Source of the DNA: Streptomyces sp. NBC_00704
Lineage (GTDB): Bacteria; Actinomycetota; Actinomycetes; Streptomycetales; Streptomycetaceae
Direction of reading: 5' to 3'
Assembly (NCBI RefSeq): GCF_036226605.1
Contig: NZ_CP109000.1
Coordinates: forward strand, 4,832,501-4,896,500
Length of the DNA: 64,000 nucleotides
Position 1 is the stretch's first letter, and each line of letters starts with the position of its first letter. Below the pieces are notes generated by a model, which saw only the letters and a program-made list of their open reading frames with translations, had not been told where the DNA came from and did no database searches. Positions 49,899 to 57,494 of the stretch are shown one piece after another. The translations under genes and the position numbers were made by a program.

Positions 49899-51251
49899 GT
49901 GGACCCACAGCCCCCCTCGAACCCCCCGCCCGCCCCGGACCGCGGCGCGGCCCCGGCCGCGGACCGCAGCGCGGCCCCCGCCCCGGACCCCCGGACCGAT
50001 CCGGATCCCCGGGGCGCCATCGAGACCGTGTTCCGGCTGGAGTACCCCCGCGTCGTCGCGGCCGTCGCCCGGGTCGTGCGGGACGTGGGGATCGCCGAGG
50101 AGCTGGCCCAGGACGCGCTGGTGGCGGCACTGGAGCAGTGGCCGCGCGACGGCGTGCCGGACAAGCCCGGGGCCTGGCTCACGGCGGCCGCCCGCCACCG
50201 CGCCGTCGATCTGGTCCGCCGCCGCGAGAACTACGCCCGCAAGCTCCGGGAGATCGGCCGCGACCTGCCCGCCGCGACCGCCCCGCCCGAGGAGCCCGCG
50301 GACCCCGACGACATCGACGACGACCTGCTCAGGCTCGTCTTCACCGCCTGCCACCCGGTGCTGTCCGCCGAGGCCCGCACCGCCCTCACGCTGCGACTGC
50401 TCGGCGGTCTGAGCACGCCCGAGATCGCCCGCGCCTTCCTGGTCCCCGAGCCGACCGTGGCCCAGCGCATCGTCCGCGCGAAGAAGACCCTGGCCACCAG
50501 GAACGTCGCCTTCGAGGTGCCGTACGGACCCGACCGCGATGCCCGGCTCGGCTCGGTCCTGGACGTGATCTACCTGATCTTCAACGAGGGGTACGCGGCC
50601 ACCGCCGGCGACGACTGGCTGCGCCCGGCGCTGTGCGAGGACGCGCTGCGGCTCGCCCGGCAGCTGGCGGCCCTGATGCCGAAGGAGCCCGAGGTCCACG
50701 CGCTGGCCGCGCTCCTGGAGTTCCAGGCGTCCCGCGCGCCCGCCCGCACGGCCCCCGACGGCTCGCCCGTCCTGCTGGCGGACCAGGACCGCCGCCGCTG
50801 GGACAGGAGGCTCCTCGCCCGGGGCATCGCCGCCCTGGATCGGGCCGGCGCCGCGCAGTCCGGCCGGGCCCCCGGCCCCTACGCCCTCCAGGCCGCCGTG
50901 GCCGCCTGCCACGTCCACGCCCCGGCCTACGAGGACACCGACTGGGCGGCCATCGCCACCCTGTACGGCCTGCTGGCCGCCCGCGCCCCGTCCCCGGTCG
51001 TCGAGCTCAACCGCGCCGTGGCCGTGTCGATGGCCGACGGGCCGGCGCCCGCACTGGAGATCGTCGACGGCCTCGCCGGCGAGCCGTCCCTGAGCGGGTA
51101 CCACCTCCTGCCCAGCGTCCGCGGCGACCTGCTGCTGCGCCTGGGCTGCCCGGCGGAGGCCGCGGCCGAGTTCGAGCGCGCGGCGGGGCTGGCGGGCAAC
51201 GAACGCGAGCGGGACCTGCTCCTGACCCGCGCGGCGGACTGCCGGGCCTGA
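49899..51251 (+). CDS. ECF sigma factor with C-terminal TPR-like extension (ECF42 type)
   Basis: A 450-residue ECF sigma factor. After a Pro/Ala/Asp-rich leader of about 45 residues, region 2 (FRLEYPRVVAAVARVVRD, KPGAWLTAAARHRAVDLVRR) and region 4 (LTLRLLGGLSTPEIARAFLV, TVAQRIVRAKKTL) follow, then a C-terminal helical extension of about 250 residues (IFNEGYAATAGDDWLRP, ELNRAVAVSMADGPA), a hallmark of the ECF42 group that pairs with DGPF proteins. GTG 49899 follows GGGGAG. There is no anti-sigma gene; the extension is thought to do that job. Confidence 0.93.
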   Translation: MDPQPPSNPPPAPDRGAAPAADRSAAPAPDPRTDPDPRGAIETVFRLEYPRVVAAVARVVRDVGIAEELAQDALVAALEQWPRDGVPDKPGAWLTAAARHRAVDLVRRRENYARKLREIGRDLPAATAPPEEPADPDDIDDDLLRLVFTACHPVLSAEARTALTLRLLGGLSTPEIARAFLVPEPTVAQRIVRAKKTLATRNVAFEVPYGPDRDARLGSVLDVIYLIFNEGYAATAGDDWLRPALCEDALRLARQLAALMPKEPEVHALAALLEFQASRAPARTAPDGSPVLLADQDRRRWDRRLLARGIAALDRAGAAQSGRAPGPYALQAAVAACHVHAPAYEDTDWAAIATLYGLLAARAPSPVVELNRAVAVSMADGPAPALEIVDGLAGEPSLSGYHLLPSVRGDLLLRLGCPAEAAAEFERAAGLAGNERERDLLLTRAADCRA

Positions 51252-51259
51252 GAGCGGCG

Positions 51260-51325
51260 GACCGCCGGGGACGGGAGCGGAGACCGCCGGGGGCGGGAGC
51301 GGAGACCGCCGGGGGCGGGAGCGGC
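51260..51325 (+). repeat. Three 22-bp tandem repeats after the sigma factor gene
   Basis: Units start at 51260, 51282 and 51304 (GACCGCCGGGGGCGGGAGCG plus two bases) with one mismatch in the first. They begin eight bases after the sigma factor stop. Confidence 0.92.
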
Positions 51326-51502
51326 GCTTGACTGTCCGTTCACTCGTAACTCTGTTCTCCCGCAGGGCAGTTGAGCGGTACTGTGGCGGGGCCGCTGTGA
51401 GAGGGCTGTGCGGTCGGCCCCGGACCGGGGGACTCTCCGAGGACGCCGGCCCCGCCCGCTCGCGGCGCGCTTCTGACGACATGTGACCGGGGGGTCCATC
51501 AC

Positions 51503-53542
51503 TTGAGATCGTTCATGCGCCGCCGTGCCGCGGTGCTCGCCACCGCGGCGGTGCTCGCCGCGATGGGTTCGCTGGCCACCGCGCCGGGCGCCGCCGCCGA
51601 CGACGCCGGGCCCTGGCCCGGCACCGAGGGAGCCGTCCTGACCGACGGCGGCACCCTGACCAATCCGACCACCGGCACGGTGCTCCACGTCCCGAACGTG
51701 GGAGCCCACGCCACCTGGGCGCCGGACGGCAGCCGCATCGTCTCCGCCTGGCGCAGCGTCCGCCCCGACGGCTCCGACAAGCTCGCGCTGCCGCCGGCGC
51801 AGGGCATGCGCTCGACCCCGTCCTACCAGGACCTGACGTTCTGGTGGGGCGGCCGTTACCTCGTCTTCTCCAGCAACGGCCAGCTCGCCTACGGCCTCTC
51901 CGACGGCTCGGGTGCGCCCGGCCCGCTGCTGCCGGAGAGCCTGGAGCCGGCCGGCGTCTGCGACACCGACCCGACGGTGAACCCGCAGGGCCAGGTCGCG
52001 TTCGAGCGCGGCGCCCAGGGCTGCCGCGACTACGGGGGCGTCTTCGTCTACGACTCGGCCGCCAGGACCGTCCAGCGCGTCCTGACCGACGCCGGGCAGC
52101 CCGCCTACTCGCCCGACGGCACCCGACTGGCCTTCGTGCGGAAGGTCGACGGCGCGCCGCAGATCTTCACCGCGAACGCCGACGGCACCGACGTCCGCCA
52201 GCGCACCAGCGGGCCCCGGCGGTTCGCCAACCCGTCCTGGTCGCCGACCGGCGCCCGCATCGTCTTCGACGCCCACACCTCGGCGCAGGCCGACGACGTG
52301 CACACCACGGAGTACGTCGACCTGTCCACCGGCGAGCTGACCAGGGTCGGGGACCGGGCGGCGGGAAGCAACCCCAGCTGGCAGCCGCTGCGCAAGAACG
52401 GCGTCGGCCGGGTCTGGGGCGCCGACGCCTACTCCACCAACATCGCGTCCTCCCGCTGGACCTGGAACACCGTGGGCCAGAACGTGCCGGGCCTGATGAA
52501 CGCCAAGTCCGCGGTGCTCGTCAACCGTGACGACCCGTCGTACGCCCTCACCGCGCCCGCCCTGGCCGGCAAGAAGCGGGGGCCGGTGCTGATGACCCCG
52601 AAGACGGGGCTGTCCGCGCCCGTCAGGCGGGAGCTGAAGCGCGCGGTGCGGCCCGGTTCGACCGTGTACCTGGTGGGCGGCACGGCCGTCCTCAACGGTC
52701 CGGTCGCCACCCAGCTGAAGACGCTCGGCTACGCGGTGAAGCGGGTGTCCGGCGCGGACCGCTACGCGACCTCGGTGGCCGTGGCGAAGGCCATCGCCCC
52801 GAGCCCGAAGTACGTGTTCCTGGCCGGCGGCTCCGAGTACCGGGCGGCCCTCGCGGCGGCCTCGGCGGCCGGCGCGGACGGCGCGGACGCCGCCGGCGGC
52901 GTCGTGCTCACCAACGGCAAGACCCTCACCGCGTCGGTGAAGGCGTACCTCAACAGCCTGAACCCGGACCGGACCATGGTCATCACGGTGGGAGCGGCGG
53001 CCAAGTACGCGCTTCTTCACGGCAGTTACCCGCGTTGGCCGTCGACGTACTCGTACTACCCGATCACGGGCGGCACGGACGCGGCGATCTCGGTGGCCAT
53101 CGCGAAGTTCTGGTGGGCGGCGCCCGGCCAGACCGCCCTCGCCCACACCGGCGCCTGGCGCGACGGGGTCTCCGCGGCAGCGGCGATGAACGTGTTCGGG
53201 CCCCTGCTGTGGACCGCCCGGCCCGCCCTGTCGAGCGAGATCGGCGGCTACCTGCGGCGGGAGTCGGCGGGCGTGGACTTCACGGTGGCCTTCGGCCCGA
53301 CCGGCGGGGTCACGGGAACGGAGCTGAACACGGTGGGAGCCGCGATCAGCGCGGGCGGCAGGTACTTCGAGTACCGCCCGTACTACGACGGCGTCATCCC
53401 GGCGCGCGCGGGCCAGAGCGCCTTCGCGCTGGGCGGCGACGGCGACCGGCCCGCCGCCGGGCCCGCCGTCGCGGCGCCGCGCCCCGCGCCGGCCGGCGCG
53501 CGGCCGGACCTGGCGTCGCTCAGGACGCTCCACCGGCAGTAG
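51503..53542 (+). CDS. Secreted protein with TolB-like propeller and cell-wall-binding repeats
   Basis: A 679-residue exported protein. Signal peptide about 1-32 (cleavage after APGAAA). Residues about 50-300 contain TolB/PD40-type propeller strands (WAPDGSRIVSAWR, YSPDGTRLAFVRK, WSPTGARIVFDAHT). Residues about 330-620 contain cell-wall-binding repeat 2 units (VYLVGGTAVLNGPV, VKRVSGADRYATSVAVA, KYVFLAGGSEYRAALAAA, TVAFGPTGGVTGTELNTVG). The TTG start follows CGGGGGG; ATG four codons later is an alternative. Its end overlaps the convergent methyltransferase gene by 23 bases. Role: surface-attached, function unknown. Confidence 0.88.
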   Translation: MRSFMRRRAAVLATAAVLAAMGSLATAPGAAADDAGPWPGTEGAVLTDGGTLTNPTTGTVLHVPNVGAHATWAPDGSRIVSAWRSVRPDGSDKLALPPAQGMRSTPSYQDLTFWWGGRYLVFSSNGQLAYGLSDGSGAPGPLLPESLEPAGVCDTDPTVNPQGQVAFERGAQGCRDYGGVFVYDSAARTVQRVLTDAGQPAYSPDGTRLAFVRKVDGAPQIFTANADGTDVRQRTSGPRRFANPSWSPTGARIVFDAHTSAQADDVHTTEYVDLSTGELTRVGDRAAGSNPSWQPLRKNGVGRVWGADAYSTNIASSRWTWNTVGQNVPGLMNAKSAVLVNRDDPSYALTAPALAGKKRGPVLMTPKTGLSAPVRRELKRAVRPGSTVYLVGGTAVLNGPVATQLKTLGYAVKRVSGADRYATSVAVAKAIAPSPKYVFLAGGSEYRAALAAASAAGADGADAAGGVVLTNGKTLTASVKAYLNSLNPDRTMVITVGAAAKYALLHGSYPRWPSTYSYYPITGGTDAAISVAIAKFWWAAPGQTALAHTGAWRDGVSAAAAMNVFGPLLWTARPALSSEIGGYLRRESAGVDFTVAFGPTGGVTGTELNTVGAAISAGGRYFEYRPYYDGVIPARAGQSAFALGGDGDRPAAGPAVAAPRPAPAGARPDLASLRTLHRQ

Positions 53543-54719
53543 CGGCCGGCCCGGGGGGGGCGCCGACGAGCATCGTCGGCGCCCCCGCCACACGGGTCAG
53601 GAAGACCGTCGCCGAGTGCGGCCCGCGGTCCTTGGAGAGCACCTTGCGGCGCAGTTCCTCCGGCTCGACCGCCGAGCCCCGCTTCTTCACGGTCAGGATG
53701 CCGACCCCGCGGTCCCGCAGCAGGGCCTTCAGCTTCTTGACGTTGAAGGGAAGCCGGTCGGTGATCTCGTAGGCGGTGGCGAACGGCGTGGGAAGCAGGG
53801 CGTCGGCGGTGACGTAGGCGATGGTCTCGTCGATCAGCCCGCCGCCGACCTCCCGAGCCACGTCGGCGACCAGATGGGCGCGGACCACCGCGCCGTCGGG
53901 CTCGTACAGGTACCTGCCGACCGGCCGCACGCGCGGGTCCGGCAGACCGCCGCCGAGCAGCGTGCGCGGCCCCGGCAGCAGGGTGGCCCGGACGGCTCCG
54001 GGCTCGCCGGCGCCGAACCACAGCACCGCCTCCTTCACGTCTCCGCCGTCCGAGATCCACTCGGCCTCGGCCTCGGCCGGGATCGCCTCGTGCGGCACGC
54101 CGGGCGCGATCTTCAGGGCGGCGCGGGGCGCGGCGAGGGCGGCTCCGACCGCCCAGGACAGCGGCGGCGAGTAGGCCTCGGGGTCGAAGACGCGTCCGCG
54201 TCCGCCCCGGCGCGCGGGATCGACGAACACGGCGTCGTAGCCGCCGGCGTCCACTTCGGTGACGTCCGCCTCGCGCACCTCGATCAGCTCGCCCAGCCCC
54301 AGCGCCTCGGCGTTGAAGCGGGCCGCCTGGGCGGTGACCGGATCCCGGTCCACGGCCAGCACCCGGATCCCGGCGCGGGCGAACGCGATCGCGTCGCCGC
54401 CGATCCCGCAGCACAGGTCGGCGACGGAGGTCACGCCGAGCGCCCGCATCCGCGCGGCCCGGTAGCCGGCGACGGCGGCCCGCGTCGACTGCTCCACGCC
54501 GTTCGCCGTGAAGAACATGCGGTCCGCGTCCTCGGCCCCGAACTTCACGGCCGCCCGCCGGCGCAGCCCGGCCTGGCCGATGGCCGCCGACACCAGGCCG
54601 GCCGGGTGCTCGCGGCGCAGCCGGGTGGCGACGGCGAGTTCGTCGGCGGGCGCGATGCCGCGCACCGCGTCGAGGAGGGCCTGGCCTTCGGCGGTGAGCA
54701 GCGGAGCGAGGTCGTTCAC
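53520..54719 (-). CDS. Class I SAM-dependent methyltransferase with THUMP-like domain
   Basis: A 399-residue methyltransferase of the streptomycete THUMP-like family. The N-terminal helical part (about 1-90) precedes the Rossmann fold with the SAM loop VADLCCGIGGDAIAFARAG (about 98-116), the acidic DRDPVTAQAARFNAEALG and the catalytic-site VDPARRGGRGRVFDP. The C-terminal THUMP-like region has RLPFNVKKLKALLRDRGVG. GTG 54719 gives VNDLAPLLT. Substrate is probably RNA but unknown. Confidence 0.88.
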   Translation of the reverse strand: MNDLAPLLTAEGQALLDAVRGIAPADELAVATRLRREHPAGLVSAAIGQAGLRRRAAVKFGAEDADRMFFTANGVEQSTRAAVAGYRAARMRALGVTSVADLCCGIGGDAIAFARAGIRVLAVDRDPVTAQAARFNAEALGLGELIEVREADVTEVDAGGYDAVFVDPARRGGRGRVFDPEAYSPPLSWAVGAALAAPRAALKIAPGVPHEAIPAEAEAEWISDGGDVKEAVLWFGAGEPGAVRATLLPGPRTLLGGGLPDPRVRPVGRYLYEPDGAVVRAHLVADVAREVGGGLIDETIAYVTADALLPTPFATAYEITDRLPFNVKKLKALLRDRGVGILTVKKRGSAVEPEELRRKVLSKDRGPHSATVFLTRVAGAPTMLVGAPPGPAATAGGAS

Positions 54720-54875
54720 CCCGCCATTGTCGGCCAAGGGCCCGCCCCGCCGGTCACGGGGCTCCGGCGCCGGGCGGGCCGGCCGGCGGTCCCTGTGGGC
54801 CAGTCGGTGGATGGTCGGGGTCCGGCGGCGGTGTCGGTCCGGGTTCCCGGACGGCGACTGCGAGGATCCGGCGCC

Positions 54876-55874
54876 ATGGGACCTGTCGTACAAGATGATG
54901 ACAACCGCGGTTGTTCTCAGAGGCCGCGCCGGTGTGGACGTACGGGAGTCCGGCGAGAGCGCGGCCGTACGGGAATCCGGGGCGCGCTCCTCGTCCTCGC
55001 GCTGTCCGCCCTGGCGTCCGGCTGCACGGGCGGCGGAGGCGCCGGCGGCGCGATCCGCCCCGCACCCGGCCAGCAGGCCCAGAAGGCCGCGCCCCCGCAG
55101 GCGCCGCCCGCCCGCGCCCTGCACGCGTACGCCGGCCGGCTCCGCGCCGCCGAGCGGGCCAGGGTCGCCGCGGCGCGGCACTGGGGGCTGCGCAAGGTCC
55201 CGCTGACGCCCCCGCCGCCGCCCGCCCGCAAGCCGGAGATCACCACCCGCAAGGGCTTCGAGGTCGACGACCACGAGGAGCTCGGCCTGCCGCCGGTCTT
55301 CACCTCGATCCCGACCGACGACAAGGTCGTCTTCCTCACCGTCGACGACGGCGCCGAGAAGGACCCGGCGTTCCTGCGCATGATGAGCGAGCTGAAGGTC
55401 CCGTACACCGCCTTCCTCAGCGACTACCTGATCAAGGACGACTACGGCTACTTCAAGAAGATGCGCGACCTGGGGGTGAGCCTGAACAACCACACCCTCC
55501 ACCACCTCTACCTGCCCGGCCTCTCCTACGCCCGCCAGAAGCACGAGATCTGCGGCATGCAGGAGGTGATGCGCAAGCAGTACGGCGAGCGCCCCGCGTA
55601 CCTCAGGCCGCCGTACGGCAACTACAACCAGGACACCCTGCGGGCCGCGAAGTCCTGCGGCGTGCGCTACGCCCCGCTGTGGGACGAGGAGGTCTTCGTC
55701 GACCACTGGGAGTACCGCGAGGAGGACCAGGACCTGCACCCCGGCGACATCGTCCTCACCCACTTCCGCGGCCGCGGCGACTGGAAGGGCACGATGCCCG
55801 ACATGGTCCGCCGCTTCCTGGACAAGGTCACGGCGAAGGGCTACGCGGTGGCCCGGCTGGAGGACTACCTGTGA
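54876..55874 (+). CDS. Polysaccharide deacetylase lipoprotein, first of a pair
   Basis: A NodB-fold (CE4) deacetylase of 332 residues with an N-terminal lipobox ALASGC (Cys about residue 50). Motif 1 is LTVDDGAEKDP instead of the usual TFDDG, motif 2 NHTLHH supplies the metal His pair, and motif 3 is RPPYGNYN. ATG 54876 is the only in-frame start that leaves the lipoprotein signal; it adds about 30 arginine-rich residues before it. Its stop overlaps the next, paralogous gene by four bases. Likely acts on cell-wall glycans. Confidence 0.88.
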   Translation: MGPVVQDDDNRGCSQRPRRCGRTGVRRERGRTGIRGALLVLALSALASGCTGGGGAGGAIRPAPGQQAQKAAPPQAPPARALHAYAGRLRAAERARVAAARHWGLRKVPLTPPPPPARKPEITTRKGFEVDDHEELGLPPVFTSIPTDDKVVFLTVDDGAEKDPAFLRMMSELKVPYTAFLSDYLIKDDYGYFKKMRDLGVSLNNHTLHHLYLPGLSYARQKHEICGMQEVMRKQYGERPAYLRPPYGNYNQDTLRAAKSCGVRYAPLWDEEVFVDHWEYREEDQDLHPGDIVLTHFRGRGDWKGTMPDMVRRFLDKVTAKGYAVARLEDYL

Positions 55875-56695
55875 GGGCGCGCGCGCTGACGGCCGTCGCG
55901 CTGACGGCCGTCGCACTGATCCTGGCGGCCCTGACCGGCTGCGCCCAGTCCGTCGACCCCATCGAGCGACTGGGCAGAAAGGCCGCCGACCGGGTGCACG
56001 AGGCCGCCCCGGCCCCCTACCGCCGCTGGGGCCTGACGGCTCCGCCGGCCGCCGCGCCGTCCCACCCCGCCCGCCCCCTGCCCGGCAGCCCGGGAACGGC
56101 CCTGCCGCCGGTCCTCGACCACGTCCCCACCGCCGACCGGGTCGTCTTCCTGACCTACGACGACGGCGCCGAACGCGACCCGCGCTTCGTCGACATGGTC
56201 CGCGAACTGCGCCTGCCGGTCACCATGTTCCTCACCGACAGCGTGGTCGGCCCGGGGTACGCGCACTTCGCCCGGTTGCAGTCGGTGGGCGCGAGCATCC
56301 AGAACCACACGCTCGACCACCCGGCCCTGCGCGGTCTGCCGTACGCCGGCCAGCGCGCCGAGATCTGCGGCCAGCAGGACAAGCTGCGCGCCCGGTTCGG
56401 TCTGCGCCCGCGCCTCCTCCGCCCGCCCTACGGCGCCTACGACGCCACCACCCGGCGCGCCGCCGCCGACTGCGGCATCGCCGCGCTCGTCCTGTGGCGG
56501 GCCGCGATGGGCCCCACGGGCCTCTCCTACTCCCACGGCCCCCACCGCCTCAGCCCCGGCGACGTCATCGCCGTCGCCCCGGACGAGTCGCCGGGACCGT
56601 CCCTGCGCGACCGCACGACGCGGCTCCTGCGGCAGATCCAGCACGAGCACCTGACGGTGGCCCGCCTGGAGTACTACGTCCAGCCGGCGCCGTGA
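55871..56695 (+). CDS. Polysaccharide deacetylase lipoprotein, second of a pair
   Basis: A paralogue of the upstream gene, 274 residues, with a lipoprotein signal ending in LAALTGC (Cys about residue 21). NodB motifs are FLTYDDGAERDP, NHTLDH and RPPYGAYD. The two proteins align along their length; this one has a shorter linker and lacks the first protein's WEYREEDQD loop. GTG 55871 overlaps the preceding stop, so both are made together. Confidence 0.9.
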   Translation: MRARALTAVALTAVALILAALTGCAQSVDPIERLGRKAADRVHEAAPAPYRRWGLTAPPAAAPSHPARPLPGSPGTALPPVLDHVPTADRVVFLTYDDGAERDPRFVDMVRELRLPVTMFLTDSVVGPGYAHFARLQSVGASIQNHTLDHPALRGLPYAGQRAEICGQQDKLRARFGLRPRLLRPPYGAYDATTRRAAADCGIAALVLWRAAMGPTGLSYSHGPHRLSPGDVIAVAPDESPGPSLRDRTTRLLRQIQHEHLTVARLEYYVQPAP

Positions 56696-56728
56696 CCGGT
56701 TGCCGCGCCGGCCGGAGAAAGTCAGCCC

Positions 56729-56773
56729 GTCCGGCGCTTGAGGACGCGGCACGTCCGGCGCTGGAGGACGAGG
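56729..56773 (+). repeat. Two tandem copies of a Streptomyces-type intergenic element
   Basis: CGTCCGGCGCTTGAGGACG and a variant CGTCCGGCGCTGGAGGACG lie 24 bases apart. I recall this sequence as a very common intergenic element in Streptomyces. Confidence 0.7.
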
Positions 56774-56900
56774 CCCGTCCAGGGCCGAAGCAGGCCGAAG
56801 CGGGGGCCCGGGGGCGGCAGCCCACGGTGCGGGCCCACGCGGACACAGGGCGACGAGGGCACTCACATGAGCGGAAAAGTCGGCCGCCGCGCCGCCTGCA

Positions 56901-56927
56901 TTGGCACTCCGCTTGACCGAGTGCTAA
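56901..56927 (+). promoter_or_regulatory. CIRCE operator 1
   Basis: TTGGCACTC-N9-GAGTGCTAA, the HrcA-binding CIRCE consensus with one change. The N9 spacer contains the -35 hexamer TTGACC, so HrcA binding would block RNA polymerase. Confidence 0.95.
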
Positions 56928-56942
56928 TCGCGGTCATAGTCT
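56913..56942 (+). promoter_or_regulatory. groES-groEL promoter
   Basis: TTGACC (56913-56918) and TAGTCT (56937-56942) with an 18-base spacer; the -35 lies inside CIRCE 1 and CIRCE 2 begins six bases after the -10. Confidence 0.8.
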
Positions 56943-56947
56943 CGGGT

Positions 56948-56974
56948 CTGGCACTCACCACTGGAGAGTGCCAA
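56948..56974 (+). promoter_or_regulatory. CIRCE operator 2
   Basis: CTGGCACTC-N9-GAGTGCCAA. Its centre is 47 bp from that of operator 1, and it overlaps the expected start of transcription. Confidence 0.93.
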
Positions 56975-57073
56975 CACAGCGACGGGCAGATCCGGCACCC
57001 GCGACGACGGATCCACCTGGTCGCCACCTCAGACAGTTAACCCCGTGAGATCTCCGAAGGGGGAGGTCGGATC

Positions 57074-57382
57074 GTGACGACCACCAGCTCCAAGGTTGCC
57101 ATCAAGCCGCTCGAGGACCGCATCGTGGTCCAGCCGCTCGACGCCGAACAGACCACCGCCTCTGGCCTGGTCATCCCGGACACCGCGAAGGAGAAGCCCC
57201 AGGAGGGCGCCGTCCTCGCGGTCGGTCCGGGTCGCTTCGAGAACGGCGACCGCCTGCCGCTCGACGTCAAGGTCGGCGATGTCGTCCTGTACAGCAAGTA
57301 CGGCGGCACCGAGGTGAAGTACAACGGCGAGGAGTACCTCGTCCTCTCGGCTCGCGACGTTCTCGCGATCATCGAGAAGTAA
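57074..57382 (+). CDS. groES: Co-chaperonin GroES
   Basis: GroES, 102 residues, lid of the chaperonin. It begins TTTSSKVAIKPLEDRIVVQP; the mobile loop TTASGLVIPDTAKEKPQ and YNGEEYLVLSARDVLAII are typical. GTG 57074 follows GAAGGGGGAGG. It is under two CIRCE operators, so HrcA control is expected. Confidence 0.98.
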   Translation: MTTTSSKVAIKPLEDRIVVQPLDAEQTTASGLVIPDTAKEKPQEGAVLAVGPGRFENGDRLPLDVKVGDVVLYSKYGGTEVKYNGEEYLVLSARDVLAIIEK

Positions 57383-57400
57383 TTCACCGAGTTTTGCAGT

Positions 57401-57460
57401 GAACTGCGCCCCTGGCCCCCGCTACTCCATGCAGCCGGGCGCTGGGGGCGCAGTTCGTTT
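57401..57460 (+). terminator. Large hairpin between groES and groEL
   Basis: A perfect 12-bp stem (57401-57412 with 57445-57456) encloses a 32-base loop region with further pairing, and GTTTCTC follows. It could partly terminate after groES or act as a processing site. Confidence 0.7.
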
Positions 57461-57494
57461 CTCCCACGCTTTCCGAGAGGGCTGAACCGCTCCC

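Larger units (their letters stand above)
56696..57073 (+). other. groES upstream region
   Basis: These 378 bases hold a two-unit 24-bp tandem repeat near the left end, then the heat-shock control region with two CIRCE operators and a promoter, and a leader of about 120 bases before groES. No gene is seen. Confidence 0.8.

Noticed and set aside
51327..51350. Promoter TTGACT-N17-TCTGTT for the 51503 gene
   Set aside because: The second hexamer is far from consensus and the distance to the start codon is about 150 bases, so I did not list it as a feature.
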